Shown one piece after another: positions 29,401-37,040 of a DNA stretch of 54,564 nt. The notes beneath the pieces were generated by a model. The model searched no databases. It was given only the letters and a program-made list of their open reading frames with translations, and was not told the origin of the DNA. Both the position numbers and the translations under genes were made by a program. Numbering within the stretch: the stretch's first letter is position 1; each line of letters starts with the position of its first letter. Source of the stretch: Gelidibacter sp. (GTDB lineage: Bacteria > Bacteroidota > Bacteroidia > Flavobacteriales > Flavobacteriaceae); the NCBI GenBank assembly GCA_010906935.1, contig JAAFHC010000002.1, forward strand, positions 1 to 54,564. The letters are read 5' to 3'.

Positions 29401-29498
29401 CAAAGAAGTTGCAGTTTATTATTGACGGAGTTGTTTTTAAACCTTTTTATGAGACATACGGCCGCCATTCGGTTTATCTAGATGTTACACTAAAATAG
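26433..29498 (+). CDS. LamG-containing GH146-like beta-L-arabinofuranosidase
   Basis: A 1021-residue secreted protein, counted from the ATG at 26433 where a signal peptide (MKIYKLFFCIALAANGLL) begins. Domains in order: a LamG/concanavalin-like domain (about 35-225), an Ig-like Big_4 type domain (about 255-355), and a DUF1680-type catalytic domain to the end. The catalytic region has Glu750 and Cys752 in NETCATYNMLKL and the Cys820-Cys821 pair in FTCCNGTALES, the zinc-thiolate arrangement of GH127/GH146. The YNMLKL form resembles GH146. Predicted to release beta-linked L-arabinofuranose. By eye its base composition is less AT-rich than its neighbours, consistent with later acquisition. Confidence 0.85.
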   Translation: MKIYKLFFCIALAANGLLGSTIMAQSQNGDQILDGIGETALIARYVFDGDARDWSRNNLHGKIQGSKAMFINDDQFGKVLSLPADSNAFVSIPGEAVTGEESLSITGWIYLLSTQRGQRFFDFGKNTKSHFFVAPMGTKDKEGCRIEITAVAGEKFRIDSPALEANKWNHLAVVINIPSKSINTYVNGVLVGTTKNVELELEQLFDSNSGKNNMLYIGKSFVSDDPYLNAKLHDFRIYRIPLDEKQIARIYHNSLNDEVTDEEEKEKPVDDLPQFSKTTPQLYNEYLTSVSDVEVQTILGNLPRLPRYVKGVYRDGIEGPEARVLWPAPTDNSTVLKAGQYTVTGSIAGTDLKPKAVVTIKEAKESATPDRKLEAFNLDQVSLNADLHGHNTKFIENRDKFITTLAKTSPDSFLYMFRNAFGQVQPEGAEALGVWDTQDTKLRGHATGHYLTAIAQAYASTGYDKSLQANFADKMKYMVNTLYQLAQMSGRQREAGGVYISDPIAVPPGPGKSDYDSDLSKEGIRTDYWNWGKGFISAYPPDQFIMLENGATYGGQKTQIWAPYYTLHKILAGLMDVYEVSGNEKAFEVAKGMGNWVYARMSQLSTETLISMWNTYIAGEYGGMNESMARLYRITKENRYLEVAKLFDNIQMFFGDVEHSHGLAKNVDTFRGLHANQHIPQIMGALETYRDSDATEYYHVADNFWYKTVNDYMFSIGGVAGARNPTNAECFTSQPATLYENGFSSGGQNETCATYNMLKLTRNLFLYDQRAEFMDYYERGLYNHILASVAEDSPANTYHVPLRPGSVKHFSNPNMTGFTCCNGTALESSTKLQNSIYFKSIDNHALYVNLYVPSTLKWKEKNVTIKQTTAFPNEDHTLLTIKGKGKFDINVRVPHWATKGFSVKINGKNEKVEAVPGSYLTLSRKWKNGDTIELRMPFQFHLDPVMDQQNIASLFYGPVLLAAQETEPRKEWRKVTLDAEDISKSIEGDPKKLQFIIDGVVFKPFYETYGRHSVYLDVTLK

Positions 29499-29614
29499 TT
29501 ATGAGATTAAGGCACTAAAACAAAAAACTAGTAACTCTAACCATTAAACCTGATAACAGAAATGAAGCTGAACCAATTTACAGGGTAAGAAAGGTAAACG
29601 AAAAACAATAAGCT

Positions 29615-31321
29615 ATGAACATTAAAACTTTAAAAACATACAATTTTTTAATCATCTTCTTTTTAACTATGGTGGTAAGCGCTCAAAGTAGTCTAATAGA
29701 CCTTGTAAACATGTTTTCAGCTGATAAACGTGCTTTAAATACATTTTACAACAACAAAGAATCTGAAGAATATTACCAACGATTTACAATATTGTATAAT
29801 GACTGGGATAAAAAAATCGAAAGCATAGATTTCGAAAAACTTACACAACAAGAAAAGGTAGATTACCTGCTTTTAAAAAACCTGATTACAAAAGAAAGCT
29901 ACTTTTTAAATATTGACTATAAAGCTTTTAAAGAATTAGCTTATGTAACTGATTTTACAAAAAATGTTTATCCTTTTATAATAGAAAGAAGACGCGGTAA
30001 AAAACCGAATGCACAAGCACTTGCAGCAACATTACACACGGCAAGTAAAACTGTAGAAAAGGAAATTAAAGATATTAGTGAAAAACCTTTTAAAAACTGG
30101 TTAATGGCAGAAAAGGCTTCTAAAGTTGTTAGCTCTTTTAACAATGCTCTAAAAGAAGCCTATTCTTTTTATTACAGTTACGATCCCGATTTTACATGGT
30201 GGGTAGAAAAACCTTATGAAAATTTGTCAAGTAAATTAAAAGAATATGCCGAATTACTAAAAGACAATTACTCTAAAACAAGTGTAAAAGACGATGGAAG
30301 CGGTATTATTGGTAAACCAATTGGTAGAGATGCGCTTATTGAAAGTTTAAATTTTGAATTTATTCCGTACACACCAGAACAAATGATTAAAATAGCCGAA
30401 AAGCAGTTTGATTGGTGTAAGGAAGAAATGATAAAGGCATCAATAGAATTAGGTTATGGAACCGACTGGAAAGCAGCCTTAGAGCATGTGAAAAACACCT
30501 ATGTTCCTGCAGGTGAACAACCTAAAGCTATTACAGATCTTTACAATCAATCGGTTGAATTTATTGAAGAACGCGATCTTATAACATTCCCAGAAATGGC
30601 AAAAGAAACTTGGGGCATGATTATGATGACTCCAGAGCGCCAAAAAGTAAATCCATTCTTTACTGGTGGTTGGGAAATTAGTATTTCGTATCCTACTCAA
30701 GATATGAGTGAAGACGATAAGTTAATGAGTATGCGCGGAAACAATCCTAATTTTTCTCGGGCTACGGTACAACACGAATTACTACCAGGGCATAATCTTC
30801 AGTTTTTTATGAATGCCCGCAATAAAAGCTACCGTAGTGCATTTAGCACACCCTTTTGGATGGAAGGTTGGGCGCTTTACTGGGAAATTAACTTATGGAA
30901 TAAAGAATTTCCAAAAACACCAGAACAAAAACTAGGTATGCTGTTTTGGAGAATTCACAGATGTGCTCGAATTATATTCTCGCTTAAATATCATTTAGGC
31001 GAAATGACACCTCAGCAATGTATAGATATGCTTGTAAACGAAGTGGGGCATGAGTACGCCAATGCTGAAGCAGAAGTAAGACGCTCTTTTGCTACAAGTT
31101 ATACACCACCATTATACCAAATGGCTTACATGACAGGCGGTTTGCAGTTTTATGCTTTACGAAATGAAATGCTAGAAAAAGGATGGACAGAAAAGCAATT
31201 TCACGATCGTGTATTACAAGAAAATATGATGCCTATTGAGTTATTAAGAAGCTTATTACAAGATTTACCATTAAATAAAAATTATAAAACCAAGTGGAAA
31301 TTCTCAACAGATTTTAAATAA
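29615..31321 (+). CDS. DUF885-family secreted metallopeptidase
   Basis: A 568-residue protein with a signal peptide ending near VSAQSS and the DUF885 zinc motif HELLPGH in ATVQHELLPGHNLQFF. Downstream acidic residues in WMEGWALYWE and EVGHEYANAEAE may provide the third ligand. DUF885 proteins are mostly uncharacterised, and a few have been reported as peptidases. Its place between two beta-L-arabinofuranosidase genes suggests it attacks the peptide backbone once glycans are removed, but this is inference. Spacing is 117 bases from the GH146-like gene and 70 to the next GH127. Confidence 0.82.
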   Translation: MNIKTLKTYNFLIIFFLTMVVSAQSSLIDLVNMFSADKRALNTFYNNKESEEYYQRFTILYNDWDKKIESIDFEKLTQQEKVDYLLLKNLITKESYFLNIDYKAFKELAYVTDFTKNVYPFIIERRRGKKPNAQALAATLHTASKTVEKEIKDISEKPFKNWLMAEKASKVVSSFNNALKEAYSFYYSYDPDFTWWVEKPYENLSSKLKEYAELLKDNYSKTSVKDDGSGIIGKPIGRDALIESLNFEFIPYTPEQMIKIAEKQFDWCKEEMIKASIELGYGTDWKAALEHVKNTYVPAGEQPKAITDLYNQSVEFIEERDLITFPEMAKETWGMIMMTPERQKVNPFFTGGWEISISYPTQDMSEDDKLMSMRGNNPNFSRATVQHELLPGHNLQFFMNARNKSYRSAFSTPFWMEGWALYWEINLWNKEFPKTPEQKLGMLFWRIHRCARIIFSLKYHLGEMTPQQCIDMLVNEVGHEYANAEAEVRRSFATSYTPPLYQMAYMTGGLQFYALRNEMLEKGWTEKQFHDRVLQENMMPIELLRSLLQDLPLNKNYKTKWKFSTDFK

Positions 31322-31390
31322 AGGGGAGTTCTATAATTTAAAACATTGATATTCAAATAAATCTGACCTAAAATTTTAAAACCTTAAATT

Positions 31391-33382
31391 ATGAATAAAA
31401 TAATTCTCTTATTTATTACAGTTACTGTTTCTGTTAATGTTTTCTCACAAACCTCATTGCAGAAAATTGAACCTGTAAGTTTTTCAGATGTAAATATCAC
31501 GGACAATTTCTGGAAACCAAAAATTGAAAAAGTGGCCACTAAAACTTTAGCTACCTGCATTTACCAGACGGAAGTGGCGACACCTCGTATCCGCAATTTT
31601 GAAAAAGTGGCAAGAAATACAGGTGAACAGCATGAAGGAATTTTTTATGATGACAGTGATGTATTCAAGGCGCTGGAGGCTATGGCGTATTCATTGAAGA
31701 CTAATCCGGGTGCTGAAATGGAAAAGAAATGCGATGAATGGATAGATAAGATTGCGGCAGCACAACAGCCGGATGGATATTTAAATACATGGTACACATT
31801 AAAGGGATTGAAGGATCGGTACACTGACATGAGTATGCATGAAGATTATAATGCAGGTCATATGATTGAAGCAGGAGTGGCGTATTATAATGCCACTGGG
31901 AAAAGAAAACTTTTGGATGTGTGTATCAAATGGGCCGACCATTTTGATGCATTGTTCGGACCCGGTAAGAGACATTGGGTAACCGGTCACCAGGAACTGG
32001 AACTGGCTCTGGTGAAATTGTATAAAGTGACAAAGAATGATAAGTACCTGAAACTTGCTGATTGGTTATTGAGTGAACGTGGAAAAAAATTGGCGAAGGG
32101 TTATACATGGACAGCTTGGAAAGACACTACTTATGCCCAGGATGTAGTGCCCGTAAAACAACAAAAGGAAATTACCGGCCATGCTGTTCGTGCCATGTAT
32201 ATGTATACCGGTGCTGCGGATGTGGCTGCACAAACCGGTGATGCGGATTATCTGAAAGCGATGCGGACGGTTTGGGAAGATGTGGTGTACAGAAATATGT
32301 ATATCACCGGTGGCATTGGTTCGTCTGGAAGCAATGAAGGATTTTCTGTTGATTATGATTTGCCGAATGAGCAGGCTTATTGCGAAACCTGCGCCAGTGT
32401 GGGGATGGTTTTCTGGAATCAACGGATGAATTCTTTAACAGGAAATGCTGAATACTTTGATGTGCTGGAAAGAAGTTTATATAATGGCGCATTGGTTGGT
32501 TTGAGTTTGAGTGGCGATAAATTTTTTTATGGCAATCCGCTGGCTTCCCGCGGGCAGCATCAGCGCAGAGAATGGTTTGGTACTGCTTGTTGTCCGTCAA
32601 ATATTGCCCGGCTAGTTGCTTCTCTCGGTGATTATATTTACGCCAAAACGGATAATAGTATTTATGTGAATTTATTTGTGGGTAGTAATACAATATTTTG
32701 GTTCAACCCTTCTAGAGTAACATTTAAAGAATTAGGGAAAGCGGTTCCGGTTGAAATGCAAACGAATTATCCATGGGATGGTAAGGTTAAATTAATATTT
32801 ACCCCTGAAAGAAAGGTCAAATTTGATCTGAAACTCAGAATACCTGGTTGGGCAAAAAATGAAGCTGCACCTGGTAATTTATATAACATTGTGACAGATC
32901 AAGATCATTTTGACACTCAACTGAAAATAAATGGAAAAATAAGTGAATATAAAGTTGAAAATGGATACATGATTATTGAAAAGGAATGGAAGAAAGATGA
33001 TGTTGTAGAAATAGATTTCCCGATGGGAGTAAAAATTATTGGGGCCAGACCAGAAGTGAAACAGAACCATAACCGCATTGCCATTCAGCGTGGCCCGATT
33101 GTATATTGTGTAGAAGGAGCAGATAATAATGGCAAGGCCTGGAATGTGCTTATTCCGGAAAATACAAGGTTTGAAACGATGGATTATAAAGTACTGGACG
33201 AACCGGTAAAAGCATTAACAGCTGAGGTGCCGATAGTTTCAGTAAGTGATGATGGATTGTCATTAAATATAGAAAAGAAAAAGATCATTGCCATTCCTTA
33301 TTACACATGGGCTAATCGCGGAAAGAATGAAATGCAGGTTTGGTTGCCAACAAAAATAACGGAGGTGAAATTGGATTATTAA
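31391..33382 (+). CDS. GH127 beta-L-arabinofuranosidase, second copy
   Basis: A 663-residue DUF1680/GH127 enzyme with a signal peptide ending at VFSQTS. The catalytic set is complete: Glu in SNEGF (acid/base position), Glu332 and Cys334 in CETCAS, and Cys400-Cys401 in GTACCPSN, with Cys400 the expected nucleophile. It lacks a lipobox, so it is probably periplasmic or released, unlike the lipoprotein GH127 at 6132. It diverges strongly from that copy and uses visibly more G and C, suggesting separate acquisition. Its own downstream flank is scarred by gene fragments. Confidence 0.92.
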   Translation: MNKIILLFITVTVSVNVFSQTSLQKIEPVSFSDVNITDNFWKPKIEKVATKTLATCIYQTEVATPRIRNFEKVARNTGEQHEGIFYDDSDVFKALEAMAYSLKTNPGAEMEKKCDEWIDKIAAAQQPDGYLNTWYTLKGLKDRYTDMSMHEDYNAGHMIEAGVAYYNATGKRKLLDVCIKWADHFDALFGPGKRHWVTGHQELELALVKLYKVTKNDKYLKLADWLLSERGKKLAKGYTWTAWKDTTYAQDVVPVKQQKEITGHAVRAMYMYTGAADVAAQTGDADYLKAMRTVWEDVVYRNMYITGGIGSSGSNEGFSVDYDLPNEQAYCETCASVGMVFWNQRMNSLTGNAEYFDVLERSLYNGALVGLSLSGDKFFYGNPLASRGQHQRREWFGTACCPSNIARLVASLGDYIYAKTDNSIYVNLFVGSNTIFWFNPSRVTFKELGKAVPVEMQTNYPWDGKVKLIFTPERKVKFDLKLRIPGWAKNEAAPGNLYNIVTDQDHFDTQLKINGKISEYKVENGYMIIEKEWKKDDVVEIDFPMGVKIIGARPEVKQNHNRIAIQRGPIVYCVEGADNNGKAWNVLIPENTRFETMDYKVLDEPVKALTAEVPIVSVSDDGLSLNIEKKKIIAIPYYTWANRGKNEMQVWLPTKITEVKLDY

Positions 33383-33438
33383 CCCCCAGCCACTTGCAAA
33401 AACGTCCTCAAGGGAAAGTGGAAAGAAAAAGACAAAAC

Positions 33439-33543
33439 ATGGAAAAGAACTTGATAATAATTATTATCACTGCCAGTTTGATTGGTTGCAAGCTCATGCC
33501 AAAGAAAGAGGAAAAGGAAATAAATAATTGTACAATTTATTGA
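33439..33543 (+). pseudogene. Truncated lipoprotein leader
   Basis: A 34-codon frame, MEKNLIIIIITASLIGCKLM onward, has a clear lipobox (LIGC) but is cut after a charged linker. The sequence then runs into a GH51 fragment in another frame. It is the start of a lost lipoprotein gene fused to foreign sequence, similar to the stub at 5970. Confidence 0.5.
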
Positions 33544-33760
33544 CCAAAACAAAAATGTTTTGGGAGAAACCAGTATTATGCCAACTTCATCAGAGTGGAA
33601 AAACTATACAGCGCAACTTGTTGCCAATCAAACAGAAGCAAAAGCGTAAGTGAAAATTACGTTCGAAGGAATAGGAGAAATTGATTTGGACATGATTTCA
33701 ATATTTCCGGAAGACACTTGGAAAGGAAGAAAAAACGGGCTGCGTAAAGATTTAGTGCAA
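33522..33760 (+). pseudogene. Fragment of a GH51 inserted domain
   Basis: Closely matches 8595-8837 of the long GH51 gene at the nucleotide level (roughly 85 per cent by eye), including TSIMPTSSEWKNYTAQL and FPEDTWKGRKNGLRKDLVQ. A CAA-to-TAA change gives an internal stop. Both ends are abrupt: a lipoprotein leader on the left and an IS5 transposase tail on the right. It is a relic of a paralogous GH51 gene. Confidence 0.85.
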
Positions 33761-34033
33761 GAACAAGTAATTAGCAAATACAAGATGAAAAACCACGTAA
33801 ATGAAAAAGGATACCGAAATAAACCATTAACCGATGAACAGCAAGCAAATAATCGTGAGAAATCAAAAATAAGAGCGAGGGTTGAACATGTATTTGGATT
33901 TATGGAACAGAGTATGAACGGGTTAATATTAAAATCAGTGGGTATAACCAGAGCAAGTGGCATCATCGGGTTAATAAATCTGACCTATAATTTATTCCGA
34001 TACGAGCAGGTTATTCGGATTTCTATTTTATAA
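33761..34033 (+). pseudogene. C-terminal fragment of an IS5-family transposase
   Basis: Reads NEKGYRNKPLTDEQQANNRE, then SKIRARVEHVFGFMEQSMNG and GLINLTYNLFRYEQV. RARVEHVFGFME with the following LTYNLFRYEQ is the conserved end of IS5-type DDE transposases in Bacteroidota. The first two thirds are missing and the frame is fused to the GH51 fragment, so an IS-associated deletion probably created the junction. Confidence 0.82.
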
Positions 34034-34041
34034 ATTATTTA

Positions 34042-34067
34042 GCTGATAGATAGACAGATAGATAGAT
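34042..34067. repeat. Short GATA microsatellite
   Basis: Five to six GATA/GACA units just after the IS5 fragment. It is too short and imperfect to suggest phase variation of the next gene, whose start is 160 bases away. Confidence 0.6.
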
Positions 34068-34229
34068 ATAATTTCATAAAAAATCGATTTTTAGATGCAA
34101 TAATTTAAAAAACATATTGTAAATTTAGCTGTTAAAGAAAATTTGGTTAATGGGCTCTACTATTTTTCTTTAATCAAAGGTGAAAAATGAATTTTTAGAC
34201 CCCGCCTAAATAACCTCTAATAAAGAATT

Positions 34230-36920
34230 ATGAAGAAGAATATAAAATATGGCTTTGGTATAGTATTATTTTTAATAACAACAATAACGATTCAAGCACA
34301 AGGATATTGGAGCAGAATTGAAGAAAAAGAACCTACATTAGGCATTGCAGAAGTTTATCAAAAATTTAATACGCCGAATTTTCAATTAAAACTTGTAAAA
34401 GCATCTCAAACCGTTGCAGGTTTAAAACCTTTAAAAAATTTAAACTTCGATTTTACTCCAAGCGACCGATTGGAAATTCGAGACAAAGATGGTTTATACC
34501 ATTTAGGTGATATTAATTTAAGAATAAAAGAAGACAATAGTGATTGGAAAAGCTATTCAACAGCTGCTAAACGTGCTGCGGTTATGCCTTTAGAAACATC
34601 TGGAACCGTATTAGCTGGCTCAGATTTAGCGAACACTTTACCAAGTGATATTCCTGTAACTATAAAACGTTTTTACGAAATAGATAACGACCATTTGGTT
34701 ATGCGATTTGAAATTACAAACAAATCTGCAAATAATATAGAAATCGGCGCTTTGGGTATCCCTATGATTTTCAATAATATTTTAGAAGGAAAATCGCTTA
34801 ACGAAACACATGCACAAAACGTATTTTTCGATCCTTACATTGGTATGGATGCGGGCTATTTAGAAGTAAAAAGACTTAGTGGTCGTGGTCCTGCATTATT
34901 AGTTTTACCTCAAGAGAATATGCCTTTTGAAGCCTACCGCCCATTATTAGATGACCCTACTCCTAGAAGTATAGTTTTTGAAGGCTTTCACGAATGGATG
35001 ATATATAGTAAAGCTTACGCAGATAACGAGTGGAAAGATGCAAACCAATGGAATGCACCTACCTCATTACTTTTAAAATCAAAAGCATCTAAAAATTTCG
35101 CTTTAAAATTTGTGTTATCAGAAGGGATTAAAGATATCCAAAATACACTTGTAGAACAAAACAAACCGGTAGCTACTGGGATACCAGGCTATGTTATCCC
35201 TGAAGACATTAAAGCACAATTATTTTTAAACTACAAAAGTGATGTTAGCTCTTTTGAAGTAGAGCCTAAAGGCGCCATCCAAATAAAAGAAGATGGAAAA
35301 ACCTATAAAGGATTAAAAAAATATACGGTTTACGGAAAAAAATGGGGCAGAGCCAGACTTACCATTAATTATAAAGATGGCTTAAAACAAACCATAAGTT
35401 ATAAAATCATTAAATCAGAAACAGAAGTTGTTAAAGATTTTGGGCACTTCTTGACTACAGAACAATGGTTTGATGAACCTAATGACCCATTTAATAGAAA
35501 CCCTTCTGTAATTAGTTATGATTATAAAACTAAAAAACAGGTAACAAAAGATAGTAGGTCTTGGATTAGTGGTTTAAGCGATGAAGGTGGTGCTGGTGGT
35601 TGGTTGGCTGCTATTATGAAACAACTGATTCAACCAGATAAAGAAGAAATAAAAAAACTAGAACAGTTTGTAGATAATACACTTTGGGGTGTTATTCAAT
35701 ACAATGAAGGCAAGCATAAATATGGCGTTAAAAAAAGTGTGTTTTATTATGAGCCAGATTCCTTACCTAAAGGTACATATAGTGATGATATAAACTATAA
35801 ATCATGGACTGCTTGGAACCACGAACAAGCCAACGATACAGGAAGATCTTATAATTACCCTCATGTTGCAGCTGCTTATTGGGTCATGTATAGATTAGCA
35901 AGGTATCATAAAGGCTTGGTAGATAATAGAACTTGGGATTGGTACTTAAAACAAGCATACCACACAAGTATTGCGATGACAGAGCAAGCACCATATTACG
36001 CACAGTTTGGTCAAATGGAAGGCTCTGTATTCTTATTGATTTTAGAAGATTTAAAAAATGAAAACTTCACCGTAATGTCTTCAGATTTAGAATCAAAAAT
36101 GAAAAAAAGAGCAGATCATTGGGAAGCACTTGATTATCCTTTTGGTAGTGAAATGCCGTGGGATTCTACGGGTCAAGAAGAAGTGTATATGTGGTCTGAT
36201 TACTTTGGTTATAACCGTAAAGCCTATGTGACACTCGATGCTATTTTAGCATATATGCCAACAATGCCACATTGGGCGTATAATGGAAATGCCCGTAGAT
36301 ATTGGGACTTTTTATATGGTGGAGAATTAAGAAGAGTAGAACGTCAAATCCATCATTATGGATCTTCGTTAAATGCTATACCTGTGCTAAAACAATATAG
36401 AAAAACATTAGATGATTTATACTTGCTAAAAGTTGGTTATGGTGGTCTTTTAGGTGGCATTTCCAATATTACTGAAGATGGTTTTGGTCCTGCGGCATTT
36501 CACTCATATCCTACGGAGTTAAGAATTGATTACTTATCTGGAGATTACGGATCTGGTTTTTATGGATACGCAGTTAATACGGCTACTTATATTACCAAAG
36601 ATAATGATTTAGGATGGTTGGCTTTTGGAGGTAATATAAGCACTAAAAAAGATATCGTTGAAGTAAACATAACAACCGCTGCAAAATCTAAAGTATTTAT
36701 TAGCCAAAAACAGTTGTGGTTGACATTAGACGCTGGTACTTTTGAAAAAGTGACTTACAATACCAAAACAGACGAAGTAGAAATTACCCTAAATAGTAAA
36801 AATGAGTTTACTCCAAATGCTTATTTAAGAATAAATAAAGACATTGAGTTACCTTATGCTAAGGTGAGAGGTGCTTACGAAATTCCTTTACAAAAGCAAA
36901 GTATTCAAATAAAATTATAA
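34230..36920 (+). CDS. DUF5695-family secreted protein, putative glycan-active enzyme
   Basis: An 896-residue protein with a signal peptide ending at IQAQG. The N-terminal part (about 25-330) looks like beta-sandwich. The C-terminal half has the aromatic-rich helical pattern of (alpha/alpha)6 carbohydrate-active enzymes, for example YNYPHVAAAYWVMYRLARYH and EEVYMWSDYFGYNRKAY. It is assigned to DUF5695 from recall of the family. No catalytic residue can be named. Company of GH43 and GH97 genes in the same direction, and a decayed second DUF5695-like copy at 48137, argue for a role in plant glycan breakdown. A terminator follows at 36949. Confidence 0.7.
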   Translation: MKKNIKYGFGIVLFLITTITIQAQGYWSRIEEKEPTLGIAEVYQKFNTPNFQLKLVKASQTVAGLKPLKNLNFDFTPSDRLEIRDKDGLYHLGDINLRIKEDNSDWKSYSTAAKRAAVMPLETSGTVLAGSDLANTLPSDIPVTIKRFYEIDNDHLVMRFEITNKSANNIEIGALGIPMIFNNILEGKSLNETHAQNVFFDPYIGMDAGYLEVKRLSGRGPALLVLPQENMPFEAYRPLLDDPTPRSIVFEGFHEWMIYSKAYADNEWKDANQWNAPTSLLLKSKASKNFALKFVLSEGIKDIQNTLVEQNKPVATGIPGYVIPEDIKAQLFLNYKSDVSSFEVEPKGAIQIKEDGKTYKGLKKYTVYGKKWGRARLTINYKDGLKQTISYKIIKSETEVVKDFGHFLTTEQWFDEPNDPFNRNPSVISYDYKTKKQVTKDSRSWISGLSDEGGAGGWLAAIMKQLIQPDKEEIKKLEQFVDNTLWGVIQYNEGKHKYGVKKSVFYYEPDSLPKGTYSDDINYKSWTAWNHEQANDTGRSYNYPHVAAAYWVMYRLARYHKGLVDNRTWDWYLKQAYHTSIAMTEQAPYYAQFGQMEGSVFLLILEDLKNENFTVMSSDLESKMKKRADHWEALDYPFGSEMPWDSTGQEEVYMWSDYFGYNRKAYVTLDAILAYMPTMPHWAYNGNARRYWDFLYGGELRRVERQIHHYGSSLNAIPVLKQYRKTLDDLYLLKVGYGGLLGGISNITEDGFGPAAFHSYPTELRIDYLSGDYGSGFYGYAVNTATYITKDNDLGWLAFGGNISTKKDIVEVNITTAAKSKVFISQKQLWLTLDAGTFEKVTYNTKTDEVEITLNSKNEFTPNAYLRINKDIELPYAKVRGAYEIPLQKQSIQIKL

Positions 36921-36948
36921 TTCTTTATTAGTTAAAGGGTTAATTTAT

Positions 36949-36989
36949 AACAAAGGCAATTTTAATCTAGATTGTCTTTGTTGTTTTTT
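36949..36989 (+). terminator. Terminator between the DUF5695 gene and GH43
   Basis: AACAAAGGCAAT pairs with ATTGTCTTTGTT (one G-T pair) around a ten-base loop, followed by GTTTTTT. It separates the DUF5695 transcript from the GH43-GH97-metalloprotein unit. Confidence 0.7.
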
Positions 36990-37040
36990 AAGAAGTAAAA
37001 ATTGACCAAAATTTAAGTTGTCTTTAAAATAAATGATAAA

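Noticed and set aside
32066-32693. Overlapping minus-strand frames inside the second GH127
   Set aside because: They are shadows of an intact enzyme whose catalytic residues are all in the plus-strand frame.
34042-34067. GATA repeat as a phase-variation tract
   Set aside because: Few imperfect units, outside any reading frame and 160 bases from the next start.
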